Below, one piece after another: positions 33,047-40,215 of a DNA stretch of 47,129 nucleotides. The stretch spans positions 1 through 47,129 of the forward strand of contig QZKU01000047.1 in the NCBI GenBank assembly GCA_003598085.1. The letters run 5' to 3'. Origin of the DNA: Candidatus Abyssobacteria bacterium SURF_5 (GTDB lineage: Bacteria; Abyssobacteria; SURF-5). The notes under the pieces are model-generated. The model worked only from the letters and a program-made list of their open reading frames with translations, ran no database searches and had not been told where the DNA came from. The position numbers and the translations under genes are program-made. Each line of letters opens with the position of its first letter. The first letter of the stretch is position 1.

Positions 33047-33955
33047 CTATAAAGAATGTTCCTTAAGGAACTTTTCGACCTTCCCTAAAGTCGGGATATC
33101 GCCCCAGCCGTTCATGCCGGAGACCATTATCGCGGCCGCCGCGTTGGCGAATTGCGCCGCCCGCCGATGCGGCCATCCCTGCAAATAGCCGTAAAGATAC
33201 GCCCCCTGGAAGACGCCACCCGCGCCTGTCGTGTCCGCCGCTTCAACCTGAAAAGCCGGCGCCTCCACCGTCTCGTCGGCCGTGACCGTAACGCTCCCCT
33301 TTTTCCCGCGGGTCACCACGACCAGATCGAGGTTGTATTTCTTCAATAACTTCTCCGCTGCTGCGCACGGGTCCTCCTCGCCGACCAATTCACAGCCGAT
33401 CTCGCGCGCCGGCATGAAGATGGTCGCGAGCTCAAGCAACTCCTCCAGCCCCGGGTACAGTCCATCTGCATCGACTGAGATTGGAATGCCGGCCTCTCGC
33501 GCAATTTCGCACGCGGCGCGAACCGCTGGAGTGAACAAATCCGCATGAAGCAGGCGAGCGGATTTTATTGTTCCCGGATCGATATGTTCTTCCGATACGG
33601 TCAGCGCGCAGCCGGGATTGAAAGCGATCGAGCGCGCTTTCGTTGAGGCGTCAACGAGCACCATCGAAAAAGGCGTGCTCTCGCCGTCGGCAAGGCAAAG
33701 CGAGCCGGTATCGATTCCCTCGGTTTTCATTCCGTCAGCGATAAAATTCCCGTATTCATCATTCCCGAGTTTGCCCATGTAACTCGTCTTCAGTCCGAGC
33801 CGCTGCAGCGTCACAAGCGCGTTCGCGACCGGCCCCCCATGATGTTTATGAAAATCGAGCACCAGCACAGTCTCCTCACTTTTTGGAATGCTGGTGACCG
33901 TCGCCTTCAGATCGACTACGGCAAGCCCCACGCCAACAACATCGACCGCCATCAC
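33047..33955 (-). CDS. PfkB/ribokinase-family protein lacking the catalytic Asp
   Basis: 302 residues, the usual length. HHGGPVANALVTLQRLG is the N-terminal PfkB signature and GKLGNDEYGNF the substrate loop. The C-terminal signature normally reads D-T-x-G-A-G-D. Here it is D241-T-T-G-A-G-G247: the codon is GGC, so the catalytic base Asp is Gly. Either the protein has lost kinase activity, or another residue acts, or the substrate is simply bound. All else in the fold looks intact. GGGAGGAGG precedes the ATG. It is single and divergent from the Ser/Thr kinase. Confidence 0.85.
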   Translation of the reverse strand: MMAVDVVGVGLAVVDLKATVTSIPKSEETVLVLDFHKHHGGPVANALVTLQRLGLKTSYMGKLGNDEYGNFIADGMKTEGIDTGSLCLADGESTPFSMVLVDASTKARSIAFNPGCALTVSEEHIDPGTIKSARLLHADLFTPAVRAACEIAREAGIPISVDADGLYPGLEELLELATIFMPAREIGCELVGEEDPCAAAEKLLKKYNLDLVVVTRGKKGSVTVTADETVEAPAFQVEAADTTGAGGVFQGAYLYGYLQGWPHRRAAQFANAAAAIMVSGMNGWGDIPTLGKVEKFLKEHSL

Positions 33956-34214
33956 TTCCTCCTCCCTTTCCTTTGGACCTGATGAAACGCCAAACTGCGT
34001 CCTGTGCGAAACGAGTGTATCATCTTTCTTTTGCCATCACAAATGGGTGGTTAATTTGCCTCCACTACTCAAGGCGGAAAACGATCAATCGGCAAACGAA
34101 AATGAACATCCCAGATATCTTTTCCTAATCGGAAAAACGGGAGCTTGTTCCTGAAACAATCGCAAGTCTTTGAAGTCAAGTGTCTTAGAAAGCTCGAACC
34201 GCGGACGGCACTCA

Positions 34215-34230
34215 TGGCATGCATATTGCC
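34215..34230 (+). promoter_or_regulatory. Sigma-54-type promoter before the Ser/Thr kinase gene
   Basis: TGGCATGCATATTGCC has GG and GC separated by exactly 10 bp and matches the -24/-12 consensus TGGCAYR-N4-TTGCW at all but the last base. Transcription would start near 34241, about 90 nt before the ATG. A sigma-54 promoter implies control by an AAA+ activator; none is encoded nearby. The rest of the 33956-34332 spacer shows no gene. Confidence 0.55.
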
Positions 34231-34332
34231 TCTTTTCGAATGAGAAACACTCCATATCATGTTTTGGCGCGCGGAAGGGTTGATCTTTCCCGGCGCCTTC
34301 ATTCTAATCATTCTATTTAGGAAAGCTTTCAT

Positions 34333-35358
34333 ATGCCAATGGAAGAAAAGGTTGGGAATTTTGAAATAGTTTCTCCCATAGCATCTGGCGGAATGGGAAG
34401 AGTATATCTGGCGAAGCACAGCCTGAACGGCGGCTTTATAGCCATCAAGGTGCTGCCCGACCATTTCCTCAATGACCGCAAGCGGTCGCGCTATCTCGAG
34501 CGCGAAGTAAAAATAGCGAAACAACTAAACCATCCAAATGTCATCAAGATTTACGGGCTTCACGTGCAAAACGGGGTCGGCTATCTTCTCATGGAATACA
34601 TGGACGGCGGAAATCTGCGGCAGTTTATGAAGGCGCAGACCCTCGACCTGTGCGATGTCATAGATATCAGCCTCAAGATATGCGCCGGCCTCCATTACAT
34701 TCACCATCATCGGTTCGGCCAAGGTCGCTTCCACAGCATCATCCACATGGATATCAAGCCGGAGAATATCCTGCTGTCGAAAAACGGGGCGCTCAAGGTT
34801 GCCGATTTCGGATTGAGCGTCGCCGAGGATTTCTTCTCGTTGCTCGGTCCGCGCTCGCGGGCCGGAACTCCGCTGTACATGTCGCCGGAACAAATCCGCG
34901 GCAGAACCCTCGATATCCGCACCGATATCTATTCGCTCGGACTGGTTATCTATGAACTGATTACGGGGCAATTGCCGTACAAGGCTCAGGACAGGAAGCA
35001 GTACATGAAGATGGTCATCAGCAAGAGCGTCAAGCCGGCGCCCCCGTCATACACCAACAAGAAGGTCCCGCGCCAACTCGATGAGGTGACGATGAAGGCG
35101 CTGGAGAAAGAACCGGCCAAGCGATACCAGACGGTAACTGAAATGATGCTCGATCTGCAGCGGGTCCCGCTCGTTTTGAAACGCGCCTACGAGCAACTGC
35201 AACCGGCCGCCGACGATATTCCCGCCAGCGCAGATGCCGGCACATCTGACCTCGAAGAAGACTCTTTAGCCCTTTATGTGCGGGCCGACCTGCCGAAACA
35301 GCGGGAAAGTATCGATTCGAAAAAGGTTCCTCCGCAAAAAGCGGGTGGGCGCGCCTAA
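34333..35358 (+). CDS. Soluble Ser/Thr protein kinase
   Basis: 341 residues. Kinase landmarks: SPIASGGMGRVYLAKH (Gly loop), FIAIKV with K39, HMDIKPENILLS with catalytic D140, VADFGLS with D158, and GTPLYMSPEQIRGR (activation segment end). HMD replaces HRD, so the activation-loop-anchoring Arg is absent and activity may not depend on loop phosphorylation. No membrane segment or sensor domain is seen. The C-terminal 60 residues are low-complexity and acidic (SDLEEDSLALY), then basic. AGGAAAG precedes the ATG. It is preceded by a sigma-54-type promoter and converges on the next gene with a 3-bp gap. Targets are unknown. Confidence 0.92.
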   Translation: MPMEEKVGNFEIVSPIASGGMGRVYLAKHSLNGGFIAIKVLPDHFLNDRKRSRYLEREVKIAKQLNHPNVIKIYGLHVQNGVGYLLMEYMDGGNLRQFMKAQTLDLCDVIDISLKICAGLHYIHHHRFGQGRFHSIIHMDIKPENILLSKNGALKVADFGLSVAEDFFSLLGPRSRAGTPLYMSPEQIRGRTLDIRTDIYSLGLVIYELITGQLPYKAQDRKQYMKMVISKSVKPAPPSYTNKKVPRQLDEVTMKALEKEPAKRYQTVTEMMLDLQRVPLVLKRAYEQLQPAADDIPASADAGTSDLEEDSLALYVRADLPKQRESIDSKKVPPQKAGGRA

Positions 35359-35361
35359 AAT

Positions 35362-36225
35362 CTATCCTCGAAACCGCTCATCCAAAGCATACTTTTCGCT
35401 CAGGCCGATCACTTCGGCGAATTCATTGAAGTCCATCATGCGGTCTCGCATCGGTTGCGATGTTCCATGCTCGAGCAGGCACGCGTACACATCGCTCAAT
35501 GCCTTCGCCGCGGCGTACAGGCCAGAGAGCACATAACCCACTGCAATAAAGCCGAGTTCCTTCAGTTGCTCCAGCGGCAACAGGGGCGTCTGCCCGCCCT
35601 CGATACAATTGATCACCAGCGGGGGCGGCACCTGGCGCGCGATCTCGCGAAGGTCCTCTACGGTCCTCGGCGCCTCTACAAAAATCAAATCGGCTCCGGC
35701 TTGCTTGTACAAATTCGCTCTGCGAATCGCCTCATCAAGCCCGTGCGTAGCCAACGCGTCTGTTCGCGCAGTTATCATCAAGGCGTAGTCGCCGCGCGCC
35801 TCGACCGCGGCCCGAATCTTCTGCTCGTGCTCCCCCGCCGGAATGACGTCCTTTCCCCTCATGTGCCCGCATCGCTTCGGCCACACCTGATCCTCCAGCA
35901 GCACCCCGCGCGCCCCCATCTCCTTGAGCGCTTCCACCAGCCGAAAAACGTTCAGTGCGCCGCCGTATCCCGTGTCGCCATCCACCGACACAGGAATACT
36001 CACGGCATTGCAGATTCTGCGGGCGGCATCAATGAGCTCGGTCTGCGTCATCAGCCCGAAATCGGGCTCCCCCAGCGTTGACGCCGACACCCCGTATCCC
36101 GTCACGACAACGGCGTGAAAGCCGGCACGCTCGGCAAGTTTCGCCGATAGGGCGTCATACACTCCTGCCGCCAGGAATATTTCCCCCTGCGCTATCATTT
36201 GATGCACTCTCCTGTCGCTGCTCAT
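35362..36225 (-). CDS. PEP mutase/isocitrate lyase family enzyme
   Basis: The ATGs at 36225 and 36228 both follow AAGGAG; the first gives 287 residues and the better spacing. The fold motifs are GVYDALSAKLAERAGF, then SVDGDTGYGG (metal), LEDQVWPKRCGHMRGK (K-R-C-G-H with the catalytic Cys of lyases) and ITARTDAL. The Cys in the gating loop suggests a C-C lyase such as methylisocitrate or dimethylmalate lyase, or an oxaloacetate decarboxylase-type enzyme, rather than PEP mutase. With a mutase cluster 8 kb away, a role in propionate-like metabolism is possible but not shown. Confidence 0.87.
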   Translation of the reverse strand: MSSDRRVHQMIAQGEIFLAAGVYDALSAKLAERAGFHAVVVTGYGVSASTLGEPDFGLMTQTELIDAARRICNAVSIPVSVDGDTGYGGALNVFRLVEALKEMGARGVLLEDQVWPKRCGHMRGKDVIPAGEHEQKIRAAVEARGDYALMITARTDALATHGLDEAIRRANLYKQAGADLIFVEAPRTVEDLREIARQVPPPLVINCIEGGQTPLLPLEQLKELGFIAVGYVLSGLYAAAKALSDVYACLLEHGTSQPMRDRMMDFNEFAEVIGLSEKYALDERFRG

Positions 36226-36306
36226 CATAAAACTCCTTGCGGTTCGATCCGCTAAAAGACTTGGCCCGGAGACGTATGCGATGCTATCCCGCTGCCTGAT
36301 TGTTTG

Positions 36307-36335
36307 AAAATACACCTTCATTTCGAGCTTGTCAA
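36307..36335 (-). promoter_or_regulatory. Sigma-70 type promoter of the lyase gene
   Basis: On the minus strand TTGACA (36330-36335), a 17-bp spacer and TATTTT (36307-36312). The predicted start lies about 75 nt before the ATG at 36225. Confidence 0.55.
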
Positions 36336-36435
36336 GCCGCCGTTCGGCCCAATGATCGCTAGCAATCATGAACCGATGTAGTCAAAATGGAACAAGGATA
36401 CCTGTTTTTTATCACGTAGGTGAAGGGCAAATTCT

Positions 36436-37245
36436 ATGGTGGAAACGAAACAGTACAAGCTGGTCTGCCTGGATTCAGGCATTGAACGACCCTACGAGAT
36501 TGCGCCGGAGGGGGCCGACATCATCTCGCGGTGGCTGAGTCTGCTCAACGAGACGGAAGTCGATTATGCGGTGGGCGGCGCCTTCGCGATGCACGCACAT
36601 ACCGGCATCTGGAGAGATACAAAGGATTTCGACGTTTTTGTCGCCCCGCAGGATTTGAAGAAGGTGCTCAACAGGCTGAGTCAGGCCTATTTCAATCCCG
36701 ATATCCGGGACACGTCCTGGCTGGCAAAGGTCGAATCCACTCCTTATAACTTCGATATCATATTCGGCTTTCGCAACGGCCTGATGAAGATCGATCGGCA
36801 ATTCCTTGAACATTCCGTGCGCGTCGAGGTCATGGGAGTCCAAACCCGAGCGCTTGAAATCGAGGAGCTGATTGCCTCGAAAGCCTATATCGCCAGACGA
36901 TACCGGTTCGACGGAGCCGATATCGCGCATCTGATCCGGGAATCAAAGGGCAAACTCGATTGGGAACGCTTGCTGCGCCTGATGGACGGGAATCGCGACG
37001 TCCTCTTCTGGCACTTGATATTCTTCCTGATCGTCTATCCGGGTCATTCGGATTTTATCCCGCGCGATCTGCTGGCCGACTTGTTCAACCAGCTTGTGGA
37101 GCGCGGCCAAAAAATCACGAACCCAAAGCTCTTTCAGGGAACCTTGCTCGATCCGGTCTCCTTCGGGATCGATTACCTGAATTTCGGGTACGAGGGCTAT
37201 TACCGCGCAAAACCGCTGGTCAACCATCAGGGAGAAGTCCTGTGA
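36436..37245 (+). CDS. Nucleotidyltransferase-fold protein
   Basis: 269 residues. The nucleotidyltransferase core is at about 35-110: VDYAVGGAFAMHAHTGIWR, then TKDFDVFVAP with the DxD metal pair and PYNFDIIFGF as third strand. The helical part contains LEIEELIASKAYIARRYRFD and GADIAHLI. The core resembles AbiEii-type and related polymerase-beta-fold transferases that act on nucleotides, tRNA or aminoglycosides. No substrate is known. Its stop codon overlaps the GTG of the next gene (GTGA), so the two proteins are made together. GAAGGGC precedes the ATG. Confidence 0.82.
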   Translation: MVETKQYKLVCLDSGIERPYEIAPEGADIISRWLSLLNETEVDYAVGGAFAMHAHTGIWRDTKDFDVFVAPQDLKKVLNRLSQAYFNPDIRDTSWLAKVESTPYNFDIIFGFRNGLMKIDRQFLEHSVRVEVMGVQTRALEIEELIASKAYIARRYRFDGADIAHLIRESKGKLDWERLLRLMDGNRDVLFWHLIFFLIVYPGHSDFIPRDLLADLFNQLVERGQKITNPKLFQGTLLDPVSFGIDYLNFGYEGYYRAKPLVNHQGEVL

Positions 37246-37946
37246 AGATCGCCGCCGTCGCCGATGTCCACTGCACCGTCAACTCGCGAGGCCATATCCG
37301 CGAACTCCTGCGCGATGTCGAGGAGGCGGACGTCCTCGTGCTTGCGGGAGACCTCACCGACGTCGGCAAGATCGAGGAGATGGAAGTGCTGATGGATGAA
37401 TTGAGCCATTTCTCGCTGCCGATCATCGCAGTCCCTGGCAATCACGACCACGAGGCCGACCAGACCGATCTCCTCGTCGCGATGATGGAATGGAGCGGCA
37501 TACATGTGCTCGATGGCGCCTCCTTTAACATCGATGGCATCGAGTTCATTGGAACCAAGGGATTCTGCGGTGGGTTTGGACATCTGCTCGTGCAGCCGTT
37601 TGGCGAGCCGGCTCTGAAGGCTTTTATCAACGCCACCATAGAAGAGGTGTTGCGATTCGAAAGGTTATTGAGAAATGTAAAAGCGGACCATAAAGTGGCG
37701 GTAATGCACTACGCCCCGATCAAGGAAACCCTCTCCGGCGAAGAGCCCGAATTGTTCCCCTTCCTGGGAACCTCCCTTTTCGCCGATGTCCTCGATGCCC
37801 ATAAGGTGGATGTCGTCTTCCACGGACACGCCCATAACGGCTCGCCCACCGGATTCACAAAACACAAGATACCCGTCTATAACGTCTCGCGCTTCGTCCT
37901 CGCCCGCAGTGGCCGCACCCCACCCTATTTCGTGTTTACGCTGTAG
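37242..37946 (+). CDS. Metallophosphoesterase, translationally coupled
   Basis: The GTG at 37242 overlaps the upstream stop by 4 nt and is preceded by GGGAGAAG; the frame is open further upstream but that part is inside the transferase gene. 234 residues. All calcineurin-like motifs are present: IAAVADVHC (DxH), VLAGDLTDV (GD), AVPGNHDHE (GNHD), VAVMHYAP and VFHGHAHNG (GHxH). It would hydrolyse a phosphomonoester or phosphodiester with a two-metal centre. Coupling to a nucleotidyltransferase suggests the two act on the same nucleotide-type group, one adding and one removing it. Confidence 0.88.
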   Translation: MKIAAVADVHCTVNSRGHIRELLRDVEEADVLVLAGDLTDVGKIEEMEVLMDELSHFSLPIIAVPGNHDHEADQTDLLVAMMEWSGIHVLDGASFNIDGIEFIGTKGFCGGFGHLLVQPFGEPALKAFINATIEEVLRFERLLRNVKADHKVAVMHYAPIKETLSGEEPELFPFLGTSLFADVLDAHKVDVVFHGHAHNGSPTGFTKHKIPVYNVSRFVLARSGRTPPYFVFTL

Positions 37947-37981
37947 AGCGAACAGGCTGGCTCCATTTGCGAAATCGCGCA

Positions 37982-38041
37982 GGGGACTGACTCCGATTGC
38001 GGAATCCTGTCTTTTGGATTCGGAGAATTGTGCCTGTCCCC
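37982..38041. repeat. Long imperfect REP-like hairpin
   Basis: The outer arms are GGGGAC (37982-37987) and GTCCCC (38036-38041). The inner arms are GAATCC (38002-38007) and GGATTC (38016-38021), with CTCCGA/TCGGAG between. It lies just after the metallophosphoesterase stop, next to the aminotransferase terminator on the other side. It belongs to the GGGACAG-type family of the window. Confidence 0.45.
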
Positions 38042-38049
38042 GGAGCGCC

Positions 38050-38086
38050 AAAAAAAGAGCGGGAACGGCATTTCTTCCGTTCCCGC
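38050..38086 (-). terminator. Rho-independent terminator of the class III aminotransferase gene
   Basis: On the minus strand a perfect 10-bp stem GCGGGAACGG/CCGTTCCCGC with an 8-nt loop is followed 2 nt later by seven T residues. It begins 27 bp after the aminotransferase stop. It is the clearest terminator in the window. Confidence 0.9.
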
Positions 38087-38112
38087 ATGAACTTCAACCT
38101 GCTAACGATCGT

Positions 38113-39483
38113 CTAGAGCATCTCTTTTTCCATCTGGGGTATTGAGGAATCGATTGCATCTACGATCATGTCTATATCCTTCTTTGTTATGGTGAGCGGC
38201 GGGGCAACCGCGATGGTCTCGAACATCGCTCTTGCGAAAACGCCTTTCTCCCAGGTCAGTTCTTCCAGCCGATGCGTGCTCTCCATGGGAAGCTCGCCTA
38301 TCTGCTCTTTCGTTTCTTTATCCTTTACAATCTCGACCGCCGCCATCAATCCCTTCACGCGGATATCGCCGACCGACTTGTGATCGTACAATCCCTTGAG
38401 GCGTGCTTGCAGATATTCGCCCATCTCGGCGCCGTTCTGGACAAGTTTCTGGTCTTCGATAATCTTTATATTTGCCAGGCCGGCCGCGCAGCCCGCAGGA
38501 TGGTTCTGATAGGTATACCCGTGCAGGAACGGCAGGTATTCCGGAAGCTCGTTCACGAGCGTATTGAAGATTTCGTTGTTCACGACGGCTGCTCCAAGCG
38601 GGAAGTAGCCGCTGCTGATTCCCTTGGCTATGGAAATGAGGTCCGGCCGCAAATCCCAGTTCATGCACCCAAACATTTTCCCCGTTCGCCCGAAACCGGT
38701 GATCACCTCGTCAGCGATAAACAATACATCGTACTTATCACAGATCGCCCTCATTTTCGGCCAGTATTCGTTCGGAGGACAGATCACACCGCCCGTCCCC
38801 ATGACCGGCTCGCCGATAAAGGCCGCAACGGTATCCGGCCCTTCTCTCAGAATGGCCTCTTCGAGCTGATCGGCGCATGCGGTATTACATTCCGGGTATG
38901 TAAGGCCCAGCTCGCAGCGGTAGCAGTACGGCGGCATGATATAGATGAAGTCAGGAGGAACGGGACCAAACCCATGGTGGAAGAACGTGATGCCCGTCGC
39001 GTACATCGAGCCGAGGCTGACCCCATGAAACGCATAATTGCGCGAGATGATTTTCTTCTTCTCTTCCTTTCCCTTCAGCGACCAGTACAGGCGCGCGATT
39101 TTCATGTTTGTGTCGTTCGTCTCAGAGCCGCCGCACGTGAACGTGACATGGCCCATGTTCCAATTCTTCGGGATGAGGCTGATCACTTTGGCGGCAAGCT
39201 CGATGGCCGGCGGATTCGAGAAGCCGAAGAAACTCGAAAAGTATTCGAGCTTGTTCATCTGCTCCACCACGGCATCAACGACAGCCTTCTGCCCATGCCC
39301 GATTACGACGTTCCACAGCACGGAGAATGCGTCGATATATTCTTTCCCGTCTATATCCTTGACGCGATTGCCGTTGCCCTCAACAATAATTCGAGGGCCC
39401 TTCTCCTGGATCTGCTTGAGTTGGCTGGTGGGATGCAACACATACTTGCGGTCCATTTCGCTCAATTCTTTTTTCGATCTCAT
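38113..39483 (-). CDS. Class III PLP-dependent aminotransferase
   Basis: 456 residues, full length. IDAFSVLWNVVIGHG and TFTCGGSETNDTNMKIAR (phosphate loop) are followed by AFHGVSLGSM. DEVITGFGRTGKMFG carries the cofactor Asp, and SIAKGISSGYFPLGA holds the PLP Lys. A Cys-rich insertion (CYRCELGLTYPECNTAC) is found in a subset of the family. Relatives include taurine:pyruvate and beta-alanine:pyruvate aminotransferases. The exact amino donor cannot be assigned. AAGGAG precedes the ATG. It is a single-gene unit with a strong terminator. Confidence 0.93.
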   Translation of the reverse strand: MRSKKELSEMDRKYVLHPTSQLKQIQEKGPRIIVEGNGNRVKDIDGKEYIDAFSVLWNVVIGHGQKAVVDAVVEQMNKLEYFSSFFGFSNPPAIELAAKVISLIPKNWNMGHVTFTCGGSETNDTNMKIARLYWSLKGKEEKKKIISRNYAFHGVSLGSMYATGITFFHHGFGPVPPDFIYIMPPYCYRCELGLTYPECNTACADQLEEAILREGPDTVAAFIGEPVMGTGGVICPPNEYWPKMRAICDKYDVLFIADEVITGFGRTGKMFGCMNWDLRPDLISIAKGISSGYFPLGAAVVNNEIFNTLVNELPEYLPFLHGYTYQNHPAGCAAGLANIKIIEDQKLVQNGAEMGEYLQARLKGLYDHKSVGDIRVKGLMAAVEIVKDKETKEQIGELPMESTHRLEELTWEKGVFARAMFETIAVAPPLTITKKDIDMIVDAIDSSIPQMEKEML

Positions 39484-39772
39484 GTCAATGCGTCTCCTTT
39501 TATATGATTCCAGAGGAAAACTCCGTCATACTAACGGCAGGCGCTAGTTTATCACATTCTATCGCGACTGAAAAGACCTTTTGCAAATAAACAGTCCTCG
39601 CCGCACCGGTTGAGTGGATAAGACGGATTTTAACTGTTATGGTTACCCCTAACCCGCTCATTTGACATTTCTCATCCATTTCTATAACATTTCTAGTATT
39701 AATATGCTCCCGGCCTGCCTGAGACTGGGCGTATAGCTGAAAAAAGACGTTCACGCCGTGAATATACGGCTT

Positions 39773-40003
39773 TTATAGATGCGTTATCAGTAAAGCGATG
39801 TTTGCAGCACCGTGTATCCAAAACATCCCGCCAGAGGGAAGTCCCCCACTGATTCCCGCGCTCGAGATTTCTCCTTTTCTGATCTTCCCGGTGATGGTTA
39901 TCTTGTCCCAGGCATCCATTCCATTGGGAGCCAAGAGCCCCTCTTTTCCCGTCCCTCCTTTGTCGATCTGCGCGAACCGTCCGACATTGCCCAGAAGGCC
40001 GGA
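39773..40003 (-). pseudogene. Possible decayed gene end in the 39.5-40.2 kb spacer
   Basis: In the 39484-40215 spacer one minus-strand frame is open for 77 codons up to the TAA at 39773-39775. It reads like protein (for example GNVGRFAQIDKGGTGKEGLL and SSAGISGGLPSGGMFWIHGA). It begins at an upstream stop without any start codon or ribosome binding site, so it may be a gene remnant. Other frames here are open by chance. Apart from a hairpin at 40150-40180, I see nothing else in this 730-bp spacer. Confidence 0.25.
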
Positions 40004-40149
40004 TTATCCGGATTTCCACTTGCGCCATGAGGTATCACCTGCCCAAATAAGAAGCTAATGGCGCACCTGTTAATGATTATCCAGGATTACCACAAAAATG
40101 CTCAAAGAGGTATTTAATTCATATCGGCTGAAGAAAGAAAATTGTTTGC

Positions 40150-40180
40150 AATGCCGGCTCGCCTGCTGATATCCGGCATT
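40150..40180. promoter_or_regulatory. Leader hairpin before the ABC exporter gene
   Basis: AATGCCGG (40150-40157) and CCGGCATT (40173-40180) form a perfect 8-bp stem with a 15-nt loop, 35 bp before the ATG. It could be an operator or an RNA leader structure. Confidence 0.3.
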
Positions 40181-40215
40181 ACTGTTCATTTTTATCTGGG
40201 ACGGGAGAGAAAGGC

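Noticed and set aside
36436-37946. Nucleotidyltransferase/metallophosphoesterase as a classical toxin-antitoxin pair
   Set aside because: Both proteins are larger than typical pairs of that kind, and neither a HEPN partner nor an AbiEi-type regulator is present.
38272-39507. 411-codon plus-strand open frame over the aminotransferase gene
   Set aside because: Shadow; the aminotransferase on the minus strand has its own ribosome binding site and terminator.
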